From an uncultured Oscillospiraceae bacterium (lineage in GTDB: Bacteria; Bacillota_A; Clostridia; Oscillospirales; Acutalibacteraceae): a stretch of DNA of 7,341 bases. Numbering within the stretch: the stretch's first letter is position 1; each line of letters starts with the position of its first letter. Where the stretch lies: contig USGR01000041.1 of NCBI GenBank assembly GCA_900554165.1, forward strand, positions 1 through 7,341, written 5' to 3'. The notes below the pieces were generated by a model that saw only the letters and a program-made list of their open reading frames with translations, searched no databases and was not told the DNA's origin. Shown here piece by piece: positions 1 through 4,304 of the stretch. A program made the translations under genes and the position numbers.

Positions 1-205
1 GCGCGATATGCTTAACTCTGATTAATAAACATTTCTTAAACATAAAGCAATATTTTTTGCAGATGATATTATAAGAGATATGGCGTACAATGCTTATTTT
101 TGATGTATATTTTTTGAATAATATTTGCTTTGTGAGATTCATATTTTGCTTTTGATAATGTAAAAATAGCCAAAATCTGCATATGTTTATATGAAAAATC
201 TACTC
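1..205. other. AT-rich left flank, no gene recognised
   Basis: This stretch is very AT-rich and broken by stop codons in all frames. A short open stretch at the extreme left edge (frame 2, ending in TAA at about position 24) could be the last codons of a gene outside the window, but it is too short to judge. I see no convincing terminator, tRNA or repeat here. It ends at the promoter that begins at 206. Confidence 0.5.
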
Positions 206-234
206 TTGACGAAGCAGAGTTTGTGTGGTAATAT
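206..234 (+). promoter_or_regulatory. Sigma-A-type promoter for the ABC-F leader
   Basis: A -35 box TTGACG (206-211, five of six consensus bases) is followed by a 17-bp spacer and a -10 box TAATAT (229-234). TGG immediately precedes the -10 box, giving the TGn extended -10 element. Transcription should start near 241. That places the first ribosome binding site (251-257) and the four-codon leader ORF at the very 5' end of the transcript, the arrangement expected for a drug-sensing leader. The boxes are seen directly; promoter activity is inferred. Confidence 0.75.
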
Positions 235-262
235 AAATCAAATTTATAAAAGAGGTGTAGTA

Positions 263-277
263 ATGATTATTAGGTAA
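263..277 (+). CDS. Four-codon leader ORF (MIIR), putative drug-sensing leader peptide
   Basis: ATG ATT ATT AGG TAA encodes Met-Ile-Ile-Arg. A strong ribosome binding site, AGAGGTG (251-257), lies 5 nt before the ATG, and the predicted transcription start is only about 22 nt upstream. The ORF is therefore the first thing a ribosome would meet on this transcript. Very short leader ORFs of this kind are known upstream of inducible erm and ABC-F genes, where an antibiotic-stalled ribosome changes RNA folding so that a downstream terminator is bypassed. A terminator-like hairpin does follow (437-490). A strong SD attached to so short a frame argues for a regulatory role. I do not recognise this exact peptide. 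Translation and stalling are inferred. Confidence 0.5.
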   Translation: MIIR

Positions 278-323
278 TTCAAATTAAACGAATAGTAAGC
301 CGGACTAAAATATAGGTCAGGGT

Positions 324-352
324 TTGTTGTCGGAATTTGGATTGCTTAATAT
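324..352 (+). promoter_or_regulatory. Possible second promoter inside the leader
   Basis: TTGTTG (324-329), a 17-bp spacer and TAATAT (347-352) resemble a sigma-A promoter. The -35 box is weaker than that of the promoter at 206 and there is no TGn element. If active, it would make transcripts that lack the MIIR leader ORF but keep the hairpin at 437-490. AT-rich DNA yields such matches by chance. Confidence 0.25.
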
Positions 353-436
353 TTATTATACCGTTGTTATAAACATATTTACGTAGTTCGCTTTGATGTG
401 TTTATATATAAAAGTGGAATATAAATTGAAAAATAT

Positions 437-490
437 AAGCTCTATTTTCGATAACGAACCTGTATCGTTTTTGAAAATGGGGCTTTTATC
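437..490 (+). terminator. Terminator-like attenuator hairpin in the ABC-F leader
   Basis: The arm at 437-449 pairs with 473-485 over 13 consecutive positions with two G-U wobbles (ATAGAGC-type arm against GAAAATGGGGCT). An inner helix GATA/TATC (450-453 with 463-466) closes a 9-nt loop, with GTTTTT bulged out on the 3' side. The 3' arm runs into CTTTTATC, a short and imperfect T run. It lies about 160 nt after the MIIR ORF and 300 nt before the ABC-F start, so it fits a conditional terminator rather than the end of a gene. A 53-codon open frame (396-557) passes through it, so some of the pairing could be coincidental. Confidence 0.5.
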
Positions 491-780
491 AGCTTTAATT
501 GAAGAAAATTTCTGTATTAACTTTTCATCTTCAAAATGTTTAGTGAAATGTCTGTAAATAGAATTAATACTTGCAAGAAAAATTCAATAGCATAAAAACG
601 GTGCATAGACACAAACATCAGACCTCAGAAAATGTTTATCTGTTTTAAAGATTTTTATAAAATTAGTCCCATTTGCTCGATTATTAAATCAGCAGCATGC
701 AATTTTGCAAAAAGTATAAATATGACTTATTGCCGGTATTTAGTCAGAAAAAATACGAGTGTCTTAAAACAGGCCAAATT

Positions 781-787
781 AAGGAGG
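781..787 (+). promoter_or_regulatory. Ribosome binding site that fixes the ABC-F start at TTG 795
   Basis: AAGGAGG is a near-perfect Shine-Dalgarno sequence. It ends only 1 nt before the in-frame ATG at 789, too close for initiation, but 7 nt before the in-frame TTG at 795, the optimal distance. The TTG is therefore the more likely start and removes two residues from the longest reading. The resulting N-terminus, MLELKNIS, is also the usual opening of ABC ATPase domains. Confidence 0.75.
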
Positions 788-794
788 AATGCTT

Positions 795-2318
795 TTGTTA
801 GAGTTAAAAAATATATCAATAACACTTCTGCAAAACAGCAGAAAGATAACAGATAATTTTTCATTTACATTAAATCGCGGCGAAAAGGCGGCAATTATAG
901 GCGAAGAGGGAAACGGAAAATCCACTCTGCTTAAAATGATATATGACGATAGGCTTATAAGCGGCTATGCAGAGTACAGCGGAGAAATAATAAAAAAGGG
1001 AAGCATAGGCTATCTTGCGCAGATGATAGACGAAAAATATTCTGATAAAACTGCGGAAGAATATTTAGATACAGATGAAATTTCTTCTTACGGCGGGTTA
1101 TTTTCTGAGCTGGGATTGAATTTAGAACTATTAGGACATCAGAAGATAAGGACAATGTCGGGCGGGGAAAGGGTAAAGTTACAGCTTGCAAAAATACTGA
1201 TGTCCAATCCTGACATCCTGCTACTGGATGAGCCGACCAACGATATTGATATAAACACGCTCGAGTGGCTGGAAAGCTTCATAAATAAAACACGGCTGCC
1301 TGTGCTGTTTGTATCACACGACGAAACGCTTATAGAGCATACTGCAAATGTGATAATACACATGGAGCAGCTTATAAAAAAGTCGCAGTGCCGCATAACA
1401 GTAACCCATGCGTCGTATTCTGAATATCTTTCAGCGCGAAGCCTTGCCTTTTCAAAGCAGCAGCAAATGGCGTCAAAGCAGCGTGCAGACTATAATAAGC
1501 AGATGGAAAAATGGCAGCAGATATATAATCGCGTAAATCATGAGCAGAAAAGCATATCGCGTCAGGACCCGCACGGCGGACGGCTGCTGAAAAAGAAGAT
1601 GAAATCGGTAAAATCCCAGCAGCGCCGGTTGGAGCATAAAACAGAGGATTTTATTGATTTTCCCGAAGAGGAATCCGCTATAATAACAGAGTTTAGCCAA
1701 AACATATATATTCCGCGCAGCAAAGTGGTTTTGGACTTTTACGCTGATAAGCTTAGCGCCGGCGGCAGAATATTGTCGGAAAATATAAGGCTGTGTGTAA
1801 CGGGAGATGAGCATATAGGGATTATAGGCAGCAACGGCGCTGGAAAATCCACTCTTTTGTCGCAGCTTTGGCAAGCCGTTAAAGACAGACGCGATATAAC
1901 GGCCGAGTATATGCCGCAGGATTATTCTGAAAAGGCAGATTATGCAAAGACGCCCATAGAATATTTAGCGCAAAATTTTACCAAAGATGAAATTACTAAG
2001 GCCAGAACATTTATGGGCAGCATGCGCTTTACACATGAAGAGATGACAAATAAAATAGGGGATTTAAGCGGCGGTCAAAAGGCGAAAATATTGTTTCTTG
2101 AAATGGTGCTTAAAAATGCAAACGTGCTTTTGCTGGACGAACCTACCCGCAATTTCAGCCCGCTGTCAAACCCAGTAGTGCGCAGGTCGCTTAGGGAGTT
2201 TAGAGGCGCCATAATCAGCATATCTCACGACCGCAAATATTTAAGCGAGGTGTGCGATAAAATTTACCGGTTGGACAAAAACGGGCTAACTGCCGCTTAT
2301 GCGCAGGATTTTATATGA
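795..2318 (+). CDS. ABC-F ATPase, probable ribosomal protection / antibiotic resistance protein
   Basis: This is a soluble ABC protein with two ATPase domains and no membrane segments, 507 aa from TTG 795 (509 from ATG 789). Numbered from the ATG, domain 1 has Walker A GEEGNGKS (38-45), a Q-loop near 78, signature MSGGE (123-127), Walker B with DEPTND (143-152) and switch His 177. Domain 2 has Walker A GSNGAGKS (347-354), signature LSGGQ (426-430), Walker B LLLDEPT (447-453) and switch His 480. Between them, about 200-310 is a basic, Gln-rich, mainly helical linker containing SRQDPHGGRLLKKKM; in ABC-F proteins this segment reaches into the ribosomal P site. Only about 78 residues separate Walker A from the signature in domain 1, leaving no room for an EttA-type arm. 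Family knowledge: such proteins displace macrolides, lincosamides, streptogramins, pleuromutilins or phenicols from the ribosome. The drug class cannot be read here. Oddity: after the second Walker B the usual TNHLD is replaced by TRNFSPLS. Confidence 0.88.
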   Translation: MLELKNISITLLQNSRKITDNFSFTLNRGEKAAIIGEEGNGKSTLLKMIYDDRLISGYAEYSGEIIKKGSIGYLAQMIDEKYSDKTAEEYLDTDEISSYGGLFSELGLNLELLGHQKIRTMSGGERVKLQLAKILMSNPDILLLDEPTNDIDINTLEWLESFINKTRLPVLFVSHDETLIEHTANVIIHMEQLIKKSQCRITVTHASYSEYLSARSLAFSKQQQMASKQRADYNKQMEKWQQIYNRVNHEQKSISRQDPHGGRLLKKKMKSVKSQQRRLEHKTEDFIDFPEEESAIITEFSQNIYIPRSKVVLDFYADKLSAGGRILSENIRLCVTGDEHIGIIGSNGAGKSTLLSQLWQAVKDRRDITAEYMPQDYSEKADYAKTPIEYLAQNFTKDEITKARTFMGSMRFTHEEMTNKIGDLSGGQKAKILFLEMVLKNANVLLLDEPTRNFSPLSNPVVRRSLREFRGAIISISHDRKYLSEVCDKIYRLDKNGLTAAYAQDFI

Positions 2319-2336
2319 GATAAAATATTTAAGCCT

Positions 2337-2356
2337 GCATAGCGTAGTTATGCTTT
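2337..2356 (+). terminator. Small hairpin just after the ABC-F stop codon
   Basis: GCATAGC and GTTATGC (2337-2343 and 2347-2353) form a 7-bp stem with one G-U pair and a 3-nt loop, followed by TTTAATA. The stem is short and the T run poor, so it is at best a weak terminator or an RNA 3'-end stabiliser. A 9-bp direct repeat, TAGCGTAGT, overlaps it (2340-2348) and recurs at 2371-2379. The main terminator lies further on, at 2489-2520. Confidence 0.25.
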
Positions 2357-2488
2357 AATAAAAGTGAATTTAGCGTAGTGGACATAGTTAAAATCCTCAC
2401 GAATTATAGCCCCACAGTCCAAATTTTTGTTGCTGATTATCAATTCAAACATTGATGTCAAAATCCAAAAACAAGTAAAGAAAAACAA

Positions 2489-2520
2489 AGAAAGGGTCTG
2501 AATTTATTCAGACCCTTTTT
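2489..2520. terminator. Bidirectional Rho-independent terminator between convergent genes
   Basis: AAAGGGTCTGAA and TTCAGACCCTTTTT pair as a perfect stem of at least 12 bp around a TTTA loop, with GGGTCTG/CAGACCC as the stable core. On the plus strand it ends in five T residues. On the minus strand the A-rich flank (2481-2493) reads as a T-rich tail. It can therefore end both the ABC-F transcript and the minus-strand transcript, whose last stop codon is only 24 bp away. Confidence 0.9.
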
Positions 2521-2543
2521 GTAAAAATGAAAACAAATAATTG

Positions 2544-3977
2544 CTATTTACTTAATCCTGAACTTTTAAGAGCATCATCTTCCATATCAATGTCCGGCAA
2601 ATCTAAAATACGCGCATCTTCCTCATCTAAAGACTGATTATATGCTTTTTCTGCCCCAGCATCAGCGTCCACCGCCGCTTTAGCCGTCGTATGTGCCGCC
2701 ATACCTGACTCTTTTTCCATGCGCGCACGGGCGTTGGAAAGCATAAGCTTTATCCTGTTTTCCTGATTAATCTTTGTAGCTCCTGCGTCATAATCTATAG
2801 CGACTATATTGGCGTCGGCGTGATGATTTTTAATAGCGCGTATCATGCCCTTGCCGACTATGTGATTAGGCAAGCAGCCAAACGGCTGGGTGCAGACAAT
2901 ATCGACAATTCCATCGCCTATAAGCTCAAGCATTTCGCCGGTGAGCAGCCAGCCCTCGCCCATCTTGTTGCCATAGCCAAGATAATCCTTCACATTTTCT
3001 TTTATAACCTCAAACGGCTCCGGCGCACGGAACTGCGGATATTTCCTAACTGCCGCAATGAGCTCATGCTGACGTGCGGAGATATACTTCTTAAGCAGGC
3101 CGACTACTGCTCTTTTAAATATATTTGAGCCGTAAAGGTCGGCGTCCACCAGCCGATTGTCTATTTTAAACAGAATAAAATCGATAAGGCCGGGTACTAC
3201 CGGCTCGCAGCCCTCTGAAAGGAGAAAATCCTCAAGATTATTGTTGCCGAGAGGGGAATATTTAATATAAATCTCGCCCACTACACCAACGCGAACTTTC
3301 GGTACTCGTGCTACTGGGATATTGGCAAAGTCCTCAGCTATTCTATCCAAATTTTCCCTAAACGACGCAGGGCCAAGCCCCTCTGATTTCTCAAACTGCG
3401 CAAGCAGCTCGTTTTCCCAAAACTCCACCATTTTGTCGGTGGCGCCTTTCTCAATTTCATACGGCCGGCACTGGTTTGCCAGCAGTACGATTATATCGCC
3501 GTAAACCATCGAGTATACAAGGCGCATAATAAGCTTTAGGTTGAGCTTAAAACCTGGATTTTTCTCAAGTCCCGACAGATTAATGGATATAACCGGGATT
3601 TTCTCAAGTCCCGCCTTTTTAAGCGCCTTGCGCAGCAGGTGTATGTAATTGGACGCGCGGCACCCGCCGCCCGTCTGGGTTATAATCAGCGCCGTTTTGT
3701 CAACGTCGTATTTGCCCGACTGAATAGCCTCTATAAGCTGGCCTATAACAAGCAGCGCCGGGTAACAGGTGTCGTTGTGTACATATTTAAGGCCGGTATT
3801 GACAATCGCCCGATGATTGGTGGTAAGCATGTCTACCTTGTAGCCTTCCATTTCAAGGCATCGCTTCATCATACCGAAATGCACAGGAAGCATCTGAGGC
3901 ATAAGTATTGTATACTCTTCTTTCATTTCCTTAGTGAATATAAGCCTTCCGTTTTTATCGTAAACGAGTTTTGCCAT
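2544..3977 (-). CDS. HgdB-like / COG3581-type protein, C-terminal half of a split 2-hydroxyacyl-CoA dehydratase-activase system
   Basis: The 477-aa product opens with a segment (about 14-51) containing FTKEMKEEYTIL and PQMLPVHFG, which in the fused proteins of about 1,400 aa lies mid-chain, just after the DUF2229 region. Further family motifs are NDTCYPA (Cys71), QTGGGCRASNY (Cys106), NQCRPYE (Cys170), GEIYIKYSPLGNN (235-247), CTQPFGCLPNH (Cys362, Cys368) and IDYDAGATKINQ (394-405). Conserved cysteines of this family are candidate iron-sulfur ligands; which ones bind a cluster cannot be read here. Residues from about 420 to 477 form an Ala/Asp/Glu-rich, low-complexity tail ending in acidic repeats, probably disordered. 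The likely role is the cluster-bearing electron acceptor or catalytic partner of the ATPase subunit encoded upstream (4305-7280). The start is ATG with a weak GTGGGG site 10 nt before it. Substrate unknown; cytoplasmic, no signal peptide. Confidence 0.82.
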   Translation of the reverse strand: MAKLVYDKNGRLIFTKEMKEEYTILMPQMLPVHFGMMKRCLEMEGYKVDMLTTNHRAIVNTGLKYVHNDTCYPALLVIGQLIEAIQSGKYDVDKTALIITQTGGGCRASNYIHLLRKALKKAGLEKIPVISINLSGLEKNPGFKLNLKLIMRLVYSMVYGDIIVLLANQCRPYEIEKGATDKMVEFWENELLAQFEKSEGLGPASFRENLDRIAEDFANIPVARVPKVRVGVVGEIYIKYSPLGNNNLEDFLLSEGCEPVVPGLIDFILFKIDNRLVDADLYGSNIFKRAVVGLLKKYISARQHELIAAVRKYPQFRAPEPFEVIKENVKDYLGYGNKMGEGWLLTGEMLELIGDGIVDIVCTQPFGCLPNHIVGKGMIRAIKNHHADANIVAIDYDAGATKINQENRIKLMLSNARARMEKESGMAAHTTAKAAVDADAGAEKAYNQSLDEEDARILDLPDIDMEDDALKSSGLSK

Positions 3978-4304
3978 AAAAATATTTCCCCACTTTAAGT
4001 TTATATCCCATGCCGATTAGGCTTAATAACGTAAAAGCCTTTCAGCGGTATTAATAACAATATAAAATCTTTCATTTTATCTAAGCCGACTTATAAAATG
4101 CATTACTTCGACAATTAATATAGAGGTTTTGCCCTATCGAGGACATATGAAAATTCAAATAGTTTGCCGTTAAAAGCATTTATATATAATTGAGGACAAT
4201 AGCATTAACAAATCTTGCTGATATTTATAAGTATAAATCTAACAGAGCTTTTTACCGATAAATTTTGCAAAATCTATAATCACAGTTAAAGCAAATCGAA
4301 TAGC
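3978..4304 (-). other. 327-bp AT-rich gap between the two dehydratase-activase subunit genes
   Basis: There is no coding continuity here: stops occur in all frames and no motif from either neighbour appears, so this is not a simple frameshift in a fused gene. No strong T-run terminator follows the upstream gene, so readthrough is possible; AATTTTGCAAAAT near 4261 is a palindrome without a T run. Near the downstream gene, read on the minus strand, AGGCTT (4040-4035) can pair with AAGCCT (4024-4019). GGCTTA (4087-4082) can pair instead with TAAGCC (4025-4020), making two mutually exclusive hairpins. A possible promoter is listed separately. The downstream gene's ribosome binding site, GTGGGG (3993-3988), is weak. 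Confidence 0.6.
4183..4211 (-). promoter_or_regulatory. Possible promoter for the 477-aa gene
   Basis: On the minus strand TTGTTA (4211-4206), a 17-nt spacer and TATATA (4188-4183) give moderate matches to -35 and -10 boxes. Use of this site would leave a leader of about 200 nt before the ATG at 3977, including the competing hairpins at 4019-4087. The DNA is so AT-rich that a chance match is quite possible, and the gene may instead be reached by readthrough from 7280. Confidence 0.3.

Larger units (their letters stand above)
241..794 (+). promoter_or_regulatory. Long 5' leader of the ABC-F gene, probable attenuation region
   Basis: About 550 nt separate the predicted transcription start from the ABC-F start codon, far more than a simple untranslated region needs. 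In order it holds a ribosome binding site, a four-codon ORF, a strong hairpin with a short T run (437-490), a weaker hairpin (arms 499-505 and 528-534, TTGAAGA/TCTTCAA) and an AT-rich stretch to the gene's own ribosome binding site. Possible competing pairings are 279-283 plus 289-292 with 392-396 plus 387-390, and 386-390 (GTTCG) with 455-459 (CGAAC) in the loop region of the main hairpin. These long-range pairings are short and could be chance. Genes for resistance ABC-F proteins are commonly controlled by leader-peptide attenuation; that this one is, is inferred. Confidence 0.5.

Noticed and set aside
632..856. 74-codon open frame across the end of the leader and the start of the ABC-F gene
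   Set aside because: No ribosome binding site before its ATG, overlaps the ABC-F start out of frame, and its composition follows the AT-rich leader. The strong SD at 781-787 serves the ABC-F gene instead.
1473..1874. 133-codon open frame antisense to the ABC-F gene
   Set aside because: No start signals and no recognisable motif; it mirrors the codon pattern of the ABC-F gene on the other strand.
795..2318. ABC-F gene as the ATPase of a membrane transporter
   Set aside because: Two ATPase domains joined by a basic helical linker with no membrane segments, and no permease gene beside it; this is the ABC-F layout, not an exporter.
2820..3128. 102-codon plus-strand open frame inside the 477-aa gene
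   Set aside because: Shadow of a strongly supported minus-strand gene; no ribosome binding site or family motif.
3978..4304. Idea that the two minus-strand genes are one gene broken by a frameshift or insertion
   Set aside because: The gap is noncoding in all frames, carries no mobile-element ends, and each gene has its own start, SD and low-complexity terminus.
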